Assembly: GCF_011397635.1 (NCBI RefSeq)
Contig: NC_064752.1
Location: forward strand, 1,681,501-1,745,500
Direction: 5' to 3'
Length of the DNA stretch: 64,000 nt
From: Epinephelus fuscoguttatus
Taxonomy: Eukaryota > Chordata > Actinopteri > Perciformes > Serranidae
The notes beneath the pieces are model-generated. The model saw only the letters and a program-made list of their open reading frames with translations, searched no databases and was not told the DNA's origin. Made by a program: the position numbers and the translations under genes. Shown piece after piece: positions 48,120-59,813 of this stretch (its first letter is position 1; each line of letters opens with the position of its first letter).

Positions 48120-48850
48120 TTCTGACTGTTTTTATGCCTCCACACCGGTGATGGCCGCAGGCATTATGTGCTCAGGTTGTCCGTCCTTCCATCCATGTCA
48201 TTCCTGTGAATGCGATATCTAAAGAACGCCTCGAGGGAGTTTCTTGAAATTTGGCACAAATGTACACTTGGACTCAATGATGAACTGCTTAAATTTTGGT
48301 TGTCAAATGTCAAGGTCACTGTGACCTTGTTTGACTCATTGTGTCTTTCTTGTGAACGTGATATCTCAAGAACGCCTTAAGGGAATTTCTTCAAATTTAA
48401 CAAAACATTCATCTGGACTCAACAATGAACTGATTAGATTTTGATGGTCAAGGATCAAAGGTCAAGGTCACTATGACCTTGCATAAATCTCATTCTCATG
48501 AATATGATATGTCAAGAGCGCCTTGAGGGAATTTCTTCAAATTTGGCACAAACATTCACTTGGACTCAAAAATGAAGTGATTGGAATTTTGTGGGTCAAA
48601 GGACATTGGTCCTTGTCAAAGGACAAGGACAAGGTCAAAGGTCAGTGTGACCTCACAAAATGTGTTTATGGCATGTGAATTCTCCATAACTCAAGAATTC
48701 ACATGGTAATTCTGACCAAACTTGACACAAATGTCTAACAGGATAAAATAATGAAGGTCAAAAGGTCAAAGGTCAGCTTGACTGTGACATCATCATGTTT
48801 TAACGTCATATCTCAGGAACAGAAGGGGAGACATTTGGTCAGATACTGAA
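48120..48850 (+). repeat. ~146-bp internally repeated dispersed element rich in AGGTCA
   Basis: Monomers start with (A/C)TCAAGA(A/G)CGCCTTGAGGG-like sequence at 48222, 48368 and 48514; the fourth and fifth are diverged near 48690 and 48810. Each contains AATTTCTTCAAATTTGGCAC and GGACTCAA.AATGAA, then a TCAAAGGTCAAGGTCAC block. The type is common in fish and also in invertebrate genomes, to my memory. Non-coding. Confidence 0.8.
48314..48652. promoter_or_regulatory. Three perfect GGTCAnnnTGACC palindromes
   Basis: GGTCACTGTGACC (48314-48326), GGTCACTATGACC (48466-48478) and GGTCAGTGTGACC (48640-48652) match the consensus estrogen-response palindrome. Adjacent TCAAAGGTCA and TCAAGGTCA resemble monomer or DR1-type nuclear-receptor sites. 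They sit in repeat DNA, so function is unproven. Confidence 0.35.
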
Positions 48851-50888
48851 TTGGTGACTCTAATCTTGAAACTGTGCTGATTGTATAGATCTTCTGTGTG
48901 TGGACTGGTGGGCGGAGTCATGAAGCTGCAGGGCGGTGATTATAGTTTTAAAAAGAACTAAGATAAAATCACCTTTCAGTTCAACATTTTTGACGGCTCC
49001 TCTATTGTCAGGGTTGTCTGTTGCTGCTCTTGGTTGCCAGATAATCAGGTATCCCCCATCTCCCCTGACTTCCAAACATCCCCAACATTTTGCAGAGGGA
49101 CAGGGATGGCAGGAAGCCAAAGCATGAACTGAGGAAACATAACATACACTGTAATTCTCCACTCAGTAATTGAATAATTGGCCCTTTTTTAGTCGTATAC
49201 TTAATGTGCACGTGAGCCAGCGGGTGTTTTTATGGGACACACCTGACATTAGAAAATAGGTTACACAGACAACTTTCCAAACACTTGCTAAGCTTCAACC
49301 GCCACCAAAGGGCAGCAACTTTAGGGCACGGACTGATTCATGAGTCAACTCTTTATGTTTGTTTGTTTCCTGGTAACAAAGCTCCTCACAGCCTGAGTAA
49401 GTGTACGCCAGCCCTGAAAGAAAAATAAAAGTTATCATTGAAGTTCTTGGAAGATATTATTTTATTCATCCTTGAAAGAGCACGCCAGACACTTTTCCCC
49501 GCTCCCTACAGTCTTTGTGCTTTGGCAACTCTGCAAGGACCTGACAGCGACATACAGGAGAGAGATGTTGAGGTGAAATGAGAAGTTATGTGAGATTGCT
49601 AACATAAAGTCCTAATCATCCCCTACACACTCTACATGTGTAGTTACAACAGTCAGTTTCATAAAATACCACAACGTTTGCTTTTGTGAGAAACAACCCA
49701 TGTAGAGTTCCCTGGAAAACAAAGTAAAATTGTGTTTACATTCAGTGTCAGTCACCAGAACACCTTGAGCTCTAAATGTTAATTGTGTTAAATGCATTTC
49801 CCTCCGCCATAAAACATTTGCAAAGTCTAGTTTTTGGCCAGGTGTGCAAGAGTGAGCAACTGTTTCTGTCATTCTCTTTCTTCTGTCCTTTTTCTTCTTT
49901 TTTTTTTTTTTTTGCCTTTATTTAATATTATCGCATCAAGCAGGATTTTGCAGGGTGGCAGGTAACTTCTAAATTATTGTGGTCATAGGGGGTTCAAATA
50001 TAGTAGAGAAGCAATGGTTTAAAAAGAATAGTCCTCTCCTTTTATAGCCCCAAATTGTTTGGAGTTTCCGTAGAAACGTAGCTTATACAAAAATGGCAAA
50101 AAAGGCAAATAATTAAATATTAGTAATTCTGTTCTTTTTCTCATGCAGTGTCTTTCTTATCAGATTGTCCCTTGTTGAATGTGTGTTAAATCTAAAAGAA
50201 AAACACCAACAAGAACAAGACAAAACAACAACAATTAAACAGTTAAAAAAGCTTAACTCTCTTGCTCCTACAAACAACAAAAAAAGTAACAGGTTTTTAT
50301 ATTACAAAAAAAGAAAAGAAAAAAAGAATAGATAAATAACTGATGAAACCCCCTGATTTGAAATGAACTGTTTATGTTTGTTTGTTTGTTTGTTTGTTTG
50401 TTGTTGTTTTTCTGTTGTCCATTCTTACTTTATTAATCACAAGATTTCTGAATATCTTGGATTGATATTATTATATATTATTAATAATTTAATTTTGAGT
50501 TTTTGAAGGATGTCACTCATCTTTCATTGCAATTGATGTTTTCAGCTCTCAGGTATTGTTGTGTTAAATAAATAAATAAATAAACAGATAAATAATTTCT
50601 TTGTCACAATACAGGAAACAATATGGCGTCCGCTTCCTGTTCACACAATCTCGTATTACAGCCACACAGTGCCTTGAAATATGTCTTTGAAGACATTTTG
50701 GGTGATTAAAAGGCAGCACAATAACATAATCTTGATTTACATTTGAGCAGCACCGCCTCGTTTTACCGTTTAATCTCAGTTTGAGAGAAAGAGAAACAAA
50801 AGCAGAGACGGCGGCTCTCTCTCTTGGTGCTTCTACACTCTTTGTGTCTGTAATGGCGGAGAGCAGCATCCGGTCTCTTTCTACGTAT
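48851..50888. other. Unassigned AT-rich sequence with small simple repeats
   Basis: Contains a poly(T) run near 49900-49914, (TTTG)n at 50377-50402 and (AAAT)n near 50567-50585. Short frames show no domain. Confidence 0.4.
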
Positions 50889-50918
50889 AGCTTTCACTTA
50901 TATCTATAAGTGAAAGCT
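50889..50918. other. Perfect 30-bp hairpin palindrome
   Basis: Arms AGCTTTCACTTATA and TATAAGTGAAAGCT (14 bp each) are separated by TC. No poly-T follows, so it is not a terminator-like structure. Confidence 0.85.
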
Positions 50919-51803
50919 GCTGCAAAAATATGGCTAATTGTTTTTGTATGGTGTTGCATAGATGGCTACTGACATTAGCATGCTAACCAGCTAGCGCCGG
51001 GCCGCCCAGTAAACACTGTAACCTTAGCTAATGGCAGATAAGCTAACATTAGCACTGTAGCTAACGGCAGCTAAGGCTCCACCTTTGAAAAAGATCTGTG
51101 TGTAACTAATGGATGGACAGCTAGAGGACGGCTAACAGCAACTGTTTTCAACAAGGACAAGTGGATATATAGTCACAGAAGACACCAGTGTGGGATTTAT
51201 TGTTATGGATATAGTTCACAAAGTCTCCAAAAAGACACCGGAGTTCATGGCTGGACATAAAACTAATGCACAGGAGCCCTTATTGGAGATACGCTACGGC
51301 TAATGTTAGCTTCTGGGCAAGAAAAGGTAAATCTCTCATTATGTTACAATATTCTATAATAGTTGCAGTATCTGTAATTTTTAAATTAATTTTAATTTGG
51401 TTTTTAATAATTAATTTACAACACCTGAAGTCGTTCTTCAGTACACCACAGGATGGAGACTGTACCACCATGCAGGTGCGACACCGCCCCTCTGAACTAT
51501 AACAGTCATCTAACATCCTGTCCACTGTTCAGCTCACTACCTCAGGCTGCGGGACAGTAACGTTACACGTGGCCTATCATTTGTTCAAGAAAATCCTGAT
51601 ATAGATTTGGGGACAGTGACATGGCTGATAGCTAACTGTGTTGTTGTTAAACATACTGTCAGACTATATTTAGGCTACTCTTTGTCAACTGTATGTAGTG
51701 TTATTGACTTTGCTAGCATAAAGTGAGCTTTCTGGCTAACAGCTGGGCCAAATGGTTCCCTGAGCTGGGCGGACTGGATTATCTCCTGTTGCTCGGGTGT
51801 ATC
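50919..51803. other. Unassigned sequence with repeated GCTAAC/TTAGC motifs
   Basis: 50970-51080 is dense in TTAGC and AGCTAA hexamers, as in many fish dispersed repeats. No gene. Confidence 0.4.
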
Positions 51804-52411
51804 TAAGGCCATGTTTACATGAAAACCATCCACTGAAAACAGAATCGTTTCTCATTTTCGTTTTGAGAAAAGATTTGATAACAATCGCTGTGCACACGGA
51901 TCCGCAAAAATGACCAAAAATGCTGCAGTATACATGCCAGGCCAGTAGTTGGTGGTGTGACGCTTACGCTTCCTTCGACAGAGCAATGATGTATAAACAA
52001 GCAAAATGGCAACCGCGTGAACGTTTGTCCGGACAGACGACGAGGTGGGGTTGCTACAGTAAATCTACACTATGATGGGGAAGCGTTGATAAATTCAATA
52101 GGGTGAGCAGCACAAGCAGAGCTCGGGAGTTCGCCATTGTTGTTGTGATGGTCGACTTTTTCGAGCATGCCTAGTGACTGGAAGCGTAATGAGCATGTGC
52201 GAAAAGTCTCCGTTTTCAGAGGAACTCCATATTGCAAGTTCACATGACAACAGAGACATTGCTGTTTCCAAACAAATGCACTCTGGAACCCATTTTCAAA
52301 ACGTTGCGTTTTCAGGCACCCAAAACGCTGCTGTCGTGTGAACAATCGGCCAAAACGCAACTAAAGTTTACCGTTTTCAGTTGAAATCGTTGTCGTGTAA
52401 ACGGGACCTAA
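51804..52411. mobile_element. Inverted-repeat DNA element, copy 2
   Basis: Same family as 11124-11764, with better preserved ends: TAAGGCCATGTTTACATGAA against, inverted, TTAGGTCCCGTTTACACGAC, followed inward by GAAAAC on both sides. The length of 608 bp is close to copy 1. Non-coding. Confidence 0.75.
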
Positions 52412-52499
52412 GGTTTGTCCTATTCACTGGAGTGGTGAGTAACGTTTCCATTGCATTGGAACCTGCAATGACTGTTCTAGGTGTTAGGTAAGGCGTTAG

Positions 52500-52768
52500 G
52501 GGGCGGCAGTAGCTCAGTCCATAGGGATTTGGGTTGGGAACTGGAGGGTCACTTGTTCGAATCCCCGTCCGGACCAAAATATGGAGCATGGACTGGTGGC
52601 CCTGGAGGGGGCGCCTCACCAAGGGCAGCCCCCTCATTCTGACATCTCTCCACTTTGTGCATGTATAGGTCCAGTTTGTGCATGTGTGTGTCTTTCGGAC
52701 CTGTGTGTAATTGACATGTGAAAACATTGAATTTCCCCTCAGGGAGATTAATAAAGTAAATAAACTTA
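52500..52768 (+). mobile_element. tRNA-derived SINE with LINE-like 3' end
   Basis: Head with A box TAGCTCAGTCC (52510-52520) and B box GTTCGAATCCC (52555-52565), followed by CCGTCCGGACC. The body contains CTCCACTTTGTGCATG, and the 3' end reads GAATTTCCCCTCAGGGAGAT then TAATAAAGTAAATAAAC. That end resembles an L2 LINE tail, which suggests mobilisation by L2. The target duplication is not clear. It is a SINE type common in teleosts, not a functional tRNA gene. Confidence 0.88.
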
Positions 52769-53101
52769 AACCCTCAGGTGTTACTAAAGAAACTTTTGCG
52801 ATAAACTTAAGATTCTGACAGCAAAAAACCTAAAAATATAAATGAATATTCTTATTTTTTATTTCTTTGGTAAGTGACCATGGTGTAAGCAGGACAATGC
52901 CCTTCCAGGCGTCCATTATCACTATTATATATATATACAGCCTTGGTGGAGGCTGCTGAGCATCGGACAGTTCACACCTCCATGTTGACTGTCCTATATG
53001 ATATTGTTGACCCCAGAATTAAGTAATATAGTGTTCTGCTCAGTATGTAAGATAGCTCTTGATGGTGAGACAGACTCCTCTGCTTTACAGCACTAGGGCT
53101 G

Positions 53102-53115
53102 CCCCCCCCCCCCCC
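53102..53115 (+). repeat. Poly(C) run
   Basis: Fourteen C residues just before the 31-bp minisatellite. Confidence 0.9.
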
Positions 53116-53131
53116 AACTAAGACTGTTCCT

Positions 53132-54238
53132 AGTGGACCAACAGTCCTCATCAGGGTCCATTAGTGGACCAGCAGTCCTCATCAAGGTCCATCAGTGGAC
53201 CAGCAGTCCTCATCAGGGTCCATCAGTGGACCAGCAGTCCTCATCAGGGTCCATCATTGGACCAGCAGTCCTCATCAGGGTCCATCAGTGGACCAACAGT
53301 CCTCATCAGGGTCCATCAGTGGACCAGCAGTCCTCATCAGGGTCCATCAGGGTCCATCAGTGGACCAGCAGTCCTCATCAGGGTCCATCAGTGGACCAGC
53401 AGTCCTCATCAGGGTCCATCAGTGGACCAACAGTCCTCGTCAGGGTCCATCAGTGGACCAGCAGTCCTCGTCAAGGTCCATCAGTGGACCAGCAGTCCTC
53501 GTCAGGGTCCATCAGTGGACCAGCAGTCCTCGTCAGGGTCCATCAGTGGACCATCAGTCCTCGTCAGGGTCCATCAGTGGACCATCAGTCCTCATCAGGG
53601 TCCATCAGTGGACCAACAGTCCTCATCAGGGTCCATCAGTGGACCAGCAGTCCTCGTCAGGGTCCATCAGTGGACCAGCAGTCCTCGTCAGGGTCCATCA
53701 GTGGACCAACAGTCATCATCAGGGTCCATCAGTGGACCAGCAGTCCTCATCAGGGTCCATCAGTGGACCAGCAGTCCTCGTCAGGGTCCATCAGTGGACC
53801 AGCAGTCCTCGTCAGGGTCCATCAGTGGACCAGCAGTCCTCATCAAGGTCCATCAGTGGACCAGCAGTCCTCATCAGGGTCCATCAGTGGACCAGCAGTC
53901 CTCGTCAGGGTCCATCAGTGGACCAGCAGTCCTCGTCAGGGTCCATCAGTGGACCAGCAGTCCTCGTCAGGGTCCATCAGTGGACCAGCAGTCCTCATCA
54001 GGGTCCATCAGTGGACCAACAGTCCTCATCAGGGTCCATCGGTGGACCAACAGTCCTCATCAGGGTCCATCGGTGGACCAACAGTCTTCATCAGGGTCCA
54101 TCGGTGGACCAGCAGTCCTCATCAGGGTCCATCAGTGGACCAACAGTCCTCATCAGGGTCCATCAGTGGACCAGCAGTCCTCATCAGGGTCCATCAGTGG
54201 ACCAACAGTCCTCATCAGGGTCCATCAGTGGACTAGTC
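53132..54238 (+). repeat. 31-bp minisatellite, about 36 units
   Basis: The unit is AGTGGACCAGCAGTCCTC followed by (A/G)TCAGGGTCCATC. It is repeated head-to-tail with point variants (CAGCAG/CAACAG/CATCAG; CTCATC/CTCGTC; ATCAGT/ATCGGT) and one partial 11-bp duplication near 53345. Because 31 is not a multiple of 3 and no stop occurs, all three plus frames are open for about 360 codons and encode the same 31-residue period. This is not a gene. Confidence 0.95.
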
Positions 54239-55293
54239 TCCTGCATGTTTCTGATATTGCTGTAATGATGAAATGATATATTTTGAGTTGAAGGTGTGAG
54301 AAAGAATAGTATCAGTAACATTGTTAACACTGTGCTACATTACAGAGAAATACAAACCGTACTAATGAACCTTCATTAATATAGGCCTATATTTTATCTC
54401 CAAGTGCACGTCACACACTGAGCGAGCCGCCTGTTAATGACGCTGTGGGCTAATGGGCATGTAGCTACTTCCATGTTTCAGATGATACGTCATGTTTGTA
54501 GTCGACCAATGAAGATGAGTTTACATATCACCTTGGGTTCGTCCTTCACCTTCTCAAAATGATCCCACACTTTGGATTTCCTGCCCGACATGTTATTAAC
54601 TAGCCTGTGGAATAACCGCAGGTACCAGCCCTGGAGATTAACCTGACTCCTGTCTGACTGCTGAGCGTGGACACTTCCTGTGTCTGTCCTTTCAAAGTAA
54701 AGTCTCACATGGTCCAGTCATATAGGTTTGGATTTATTTTGACAAGGCGCAGCTCCTGATAGAGTTTCACTTTTCCTTCTGTGACTAAGTGACCAATGAA
54801 ATCTTTTCTCTTCTGGTCGACTTCCAGTGAGCAGCCCTACGGTACATAGTTTATTTTCAGATAACTTTTTATGACACAGCTATTTATTTTTCACTTTCCC
54901 CATTGGACAGCTGCATGAGGCACTAAACCGAATTGCAAAGTATACTGGCATGCTAATATTAAGCCTTTATGACTCCAGGGCTGCCCCCTAATAGTCCACC
55001 AAACGTTAGTTGACCAGAAAGATCATTATTGACACACACTGGCCAATTAGCTGTATTATCGTAAGTGTATGGACAGTCTTGTGAGCCACAGTGCATCTTT
55101 TTTTAATTTTTTGGGCAAGAGACTCTGAGATAGTGTCCCCCTCAGAAACACACATGATGTATAAATCTATGAATCTGCTCATAACTATTATTTTAGTAGC
55201 TTGGTATTGTATGCACCATAAAATGGTATGTTTATACACAGCACCTCAGGCCATACATTAATTTAATGTGCAACTTTATATATGTGTATATAA

Positions 55294-55324
<31 letters not shown>

Positions 55325-56280
55325 AAACAAAATTATCTTTACAGGAGCAGGTGCAGTTGTTCCCATATGTGAATATTTGGATTTTGACCACTTCGCCTCT
55401 GTAAAGGAAAGGACAACGGCCGTCCTCTTCAAACAGGTTGAGTCAAATGAACCCTCTCTGTCTCTCTGTCTCTCCGTCTGCCTTTCTGTTTGTCTCTTTG
55501 CTCAGTTTTAGCTAAACGGCCCACTGAGGCTGTGGTTGTGAAGTGGCTGCTCAGTTGTTGATGTTGTGGAGGTTATATATATATGTATATTACTTTAAAT
55601 GTTCTGTACCATGTTTGCTTTGACATTTAAGTTGTGTCAGTCTGTACTGTCTCCACACATTGACACAGTCAGCACCATGGACAGAGCCCGTGGGGTCTTT
55701 TAATGGACACTGACATTTCCTCTGAAGTTTCTGAATTTTGGATTTGTGAGCAGCAAAGAAATCAAATGAGTGGTTTGTAAATGTGCATTCAAGGACACAC
55801 AGTTGTTTACATAGTGCGTGAGCCCCGTCTGACCCGGGTGATTTAAATGCGGTAGAGCCATGGCTGTTGATAGCAGACATGGCAGTTGGCTGACACCGTT
55901 GGCATTAAACTTGTGACCATTTAGTTACCATATCTGTTTTTCCTTTTTCAAAATGCAGTGACGTATAATGCAGCTTTATTTCCATGTAGAATAATAAGTG
56001 GTTCAAGACTGCGAAACTGCGTCACAGCTGCTTTTTATTGACTCGTTGTTTTCCACACATAGTCTGGAATTCATTATGTGTGTGTGGCAGGTGTGTGTGT
56101 GTGACCTTAAAATACCTATGCATGTGTTTGTGTCGCTGTTGTGTCATTTTGATGGGTAGGCTGGAGAGAACCTGTGTTCGTCAATGTGAACCTGAGTGCC
56201 GTTATAAACAGAGACCACCGACATTATACACCAAACATTTCATTGTGCTGCTTTCTCCCGCACCGCTATCCCATACCACA
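54239..56280. other. Unassigned non-coding sequence, with one (TA)n run
   Basis: (TA)n at 55301-55324. No gene recognised. The stretch ends at the CACTA terminus. Confidence 0.4.
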
Positions 56281-56575
56281 CACTAAGAAATCAAAGTACA
56301 AGAATGGACCTAAAAAGGTACATATGCTTTGTCGCCCCAGCAGTACCCTAGCAGAGTACAAGTATGTACCTTTGAACAAGGTACATACTTGTACCTTCTT
56401 GTCTGTACCTCTAAAGGAATATTTCTGTACCCCTAGCGATAAAAATGTACCTTCATGTCCTGGTACAAAAATGTACCTATTGGAAAGGTACAGAACTTGT
56501 ACCTGATGAGGTACAGCTGGAGCGACATGCCATTTTGTACCTTTAAGAGACAAAAACATACCCTTAAATTCAGAG
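56281..56575. repeat. CACTA-element subterminal repeat array
   Basis: Sixteen GTAC tetramers in about 250 bp, most within AAGGTACA or TGTACCTT contexts and in both orientations (for example AAGGTACATA near 56315 and TTGTACCTT near 56390). Such arrays are the binding sites of the CACTA DNA-binding protein in known elements. The density falls abruptly after about 56575. Confidence 0.75.
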
Positions 56576-56604
56576 ACACAAACATTTGCAATTATTCACC
56601 AAAA

Positions 56605-56610
56605 TTTATT
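56605..56610 (-). promoter_or_regulatory. Candidate polyadenylation signal for the element's genes
   Basis: AATAAA on the minus strand, about 725 bp downstream of the transposase stop and just before the subterminal array. Position is plausible; there is no direct evidence of use. Confidence 0.3.
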
Positions 56611-57332
56611 AAAAGTATTAATTAGTTTACATCCATTAACAAAATCACTTTTACATGTAAACTAAGCCAAACAAAAAAACAGTGCTTTTCATTGCGTAAC
56701 ATGTTAAAGTTGAGTACAAAATTGAGTAAAAACCACACTTACAAAATACAAATTCATAACTCATGCAGGGTAAGATTCAATTTCTTAACTGTTATGACAC
56801 TTAAACTGGAGACATCAGGCTTTTCTGAGCCATTCATGAAACAGTTTTAAATGCAAAACACTTCAAATCTGAGTATAAAGTACAGAACAAAATTCAAATT
56901 TATAACTCATACAAGATATTAATTCTGCATAAAACACAACATTAACAAAATGAAAACATGCGGTATGCGTTTCAATTCCTTCAGAGCTTAACACAAAACT
57001 GAAAGCATCAGGCCCAATGAGCTGTTCATTAATCAGCTTTTAATGCAAAACACTCAAGCAGTTAAACACATCCAGCTATCCTGAAACTTTCTGCAGACTT
57101 GTTTTCATATTTACTTTTGTCCCTGTTTACACTTACCATTAACAGCCATACCTGATGATCAGAGTGTCAATCTGTATTTTGCACTTTAAGTTTAAATCAC
57201 TTATCTGGCTACAATCTGGACAGGAGACTTGTGTTAATGGCAGGTGTAAAAAGGGGCAAAAATTCTGTCTCGTAATACTTGCACAACACGAAGCATTCCA
57301 TTCATCTGCCCTTGCCAAAACCTTGCAAGCAT

Positions 57333-59810
57333 TTATACAAAATGTCTCAATCCAACATACAAATTATCGTCAACTGTGTATGTGTCAAGTGATGTGTGGT
57401 CCAACTCATCTCCAGGTTTGAGCAAAATCCAATCACTGTCTACTTTTACACGATATGCATGAAAATGTGAGTCAAAGAACAATGGAAGCAACATTTTACT
57501 GCAAAGCACCCACATGGTATCAATGTTAATAATGTATTTGATCTGCCCAAACACAGGAATTTTTTCAACATGTAAAAGGTCCAATGTCAACACATCTCTA
57601 ACAGCATACTTGATATTGTCTACAGTCATTTCAGAGACACGCTGAATTATTTTTCCCTCTAATTCTACATCTCTGAAGTTGACACTTGCTTTTAGAGCAG
57701 TCTGAAGGTCAATGGGTAGAGACAATAATGGTGTGCTGACACTTCTACCAGGCACCTTTTCAAAATCACCCAAGATATTCATAGGGGAAAATTCCCAACA
57801 TTGTTTGAGCTGGTGACGATTACTAAGGGTCACTGTTATGTTTATAAAATTTCGACAGTTATTAGTCAGATTCTTAAAATACTGATGCTTTCCTTCGAAT
57901 CTCATACACCAAAGAGAACGAAGAGGACCATACAATGACATAAGTCTTGGATAATGTATAAGATAATGACATTTAGGTGTTAAAACGGTTCCAAATACCT
58001 CTGTCATCTCAGAGAGGAATGCAGTTACAAGTAATCCTAGACATGCCAATTCATCTTTCCTCACTTTAGCTGCCATGACAATATCTGCAATATCTCTACA
58101 TAATAATAACACGTGCCAGTATCTGCTGCCAGGAGGAATACGGTGCCCCATTATAAAAGGCAACAATCTAAAAAGACACCATTTTTGAGTAGCTGTTCCT
58201 GCAATCCCTGAAGTTTGGAGAAGTCGTTCAGACAACAGCACAGGCTTATTGGCCTTGTCATTCTGACCTATGCAGAATTTTGAAGCTCTTCATTTAGCTC
58301 AGTTATAGTTATATGCTTTTGTCTGTGTGCTTCGCAAATAACATGCTTCATTGTCAGTGGAACAACTCCTCCAACATATCGTGCATGATGTCTGGAGGCA
58401 AAGACTTGGTCACATCAAAATAACCTAAAGCATCAAATGAATTAGGGCCATGTACACCATACAAAGCAGCATTTTCCTTGTTATGCTGGACACACTGGAG
58501 ATGATATTCGTGGACTTCAGTGGTTCTCAGAACAAAATTATCTTCCAGGAATTTGTGTTTAACTTCTAAATGAGTTGCCATACAGTAACGACAAATTTGA
58601 CCCGAGTTAAAACACTGGCGGAAGCCACCGATCATATGAGCTGACAGATTGTCAGCTGAAAAAGTTGCTAAAGCAGCATAAACTTTGTGCTCTGTTCCAC
58701 AGACACTTATAATTAAGCCTTCAGTAGAAAGCCATTTCAAGTCATCTATCATTGGTTTCAATATGACGTCCATACCAAATTGTTTCACATGTGAATAACG
58801 AACCAGCAGAGCTAAGTGAATGTGCTTAAGTTGAGATCGATACTTTCCACTCAAATTTCCAATAGTGTAGTAAAATGCACACAACTTATATTTAGTTCTC
58901 TTGGAGCCTAAAGGGTTAACTATTTCAAATTCATCTTCATATAAATGAAGCCTTAAAGCATCTGGATGCTCTCTGAAAAACAAATGTTCCTTAAAATAAA
59001 TACCATCTCTGTAATCCGTCAGAAGCTCTTCATCTTTGACCTCGTTATTTTCAGATATTATTTGATCCCAGACATCTTCATGAGAACAGTATTTCTTTAG
59101 AACTTCAGAGATGGGAACATAGGAATAGGTTCCTATTTTTTGCCCTGAAGAGCCTCTCAGTGTGTAGTGTAGAGGTTCTGTATAGTCCATCTTGGTCTTA
59201 CAGTGTTCTTTAATCATGTGTGGAGAACGAACCACCTCATAAGCTTTATCAAAGAAATCAGATGAGTGCAAAACTTGCTGAAGTTCAGGGCACTTTGAAA
59301 TATCAAAACCACTTTTTTCAAGATGGTGAGAAATAAATGAATCATAGTTTTCTTTGAAGAAACCAAAGAGAAATTTCACATCATCAGTAATGTCTTGTTG
59401 GACTGACAAATGTAGAAGGTTTTCTCTCTGCATTTAAGAATGAATCCAAACAGATTATCTCTGAAATCTTCTAATAGTTTATCTAAATTTGGCTCAACTG
59501 TTTGGGGATCAGAAGCACTTGGATCAGTCTCAGAATTTTGCTGATCCAGGTTCAAGCTATGTTGCTGTACTGTGGACTCAATGGGACAATCATTTCTATT
59601 ATCAGAAGGCCTAAACACAAAGCATCTGTGCTTCCTGTACACATGTTTTCTAAAAGAATGGAAGCGGGAAAAAGTTGACAGGCAATCACCTACCCCACAG
59701 GTGATACTAAAATTTGGTTCATGTGCATGAACAAGTCCAACATGTTGGAGCAGCTTCCCTAGAGTAAATGTCCTTCGAGTGCACTTTGGGCACTGGTGCA
59801 GTTGAGGCAT
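57333..59810 (-). pseudogene. CACTA/CMC-type transposase with N-terminal C2H2 fingers, three frameshifts
   Basis: Cuts and pastes the element by a DDE mechanism if intact. The ATG at 59810 opens with two fingers: CPKC with His-x4-His (residues about 7-26), then a Cys-x4-Cys...His-x4-His finger (about 38-61). After an acidic linker come YEDEFEIVNPLGS (near 58930), PPDIMHD (near 58390), KCHYLIHYPRLMSLYGPL and MRFEGKHQYF (near 57900). The Asp of YEDEFE, the Asp before MHD and the Glu of RFEGKH fit the CMC catalytic triad by position; this is my inference. The frame must shift by one base near 59420, 58367 and 58279. Each shift looks like a single lost base at or beside a homopolymer, so real decay and assembly error are both possible. 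About 825 codons in all. The C-terminus is intact to the stop at 57333. Confidence 0.75.
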
Positions 59811-59813
59811 GAT

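Noticed and set aside
52500..52600. tRNA gene
   Set aside because: A and B boxes are present but there is no foldable anticodon or acceptor stem, and a SINE body and LINE-like tail follow. The same applies to the head at 27250-27318.
53132..54238. CRISPR-like array
   Set aside because: Units are contiguous with no unique spacers, in a vertebrate-type sequence. The same applies to the 74-bp array at 45961.
53133..54276. Three overlapping plus-strand open frames of 356-370 codons
   Set aside because: They are three phases of one 31-bp minisatellite; identical 31-residue periods in each frame show it is composition, not coding.
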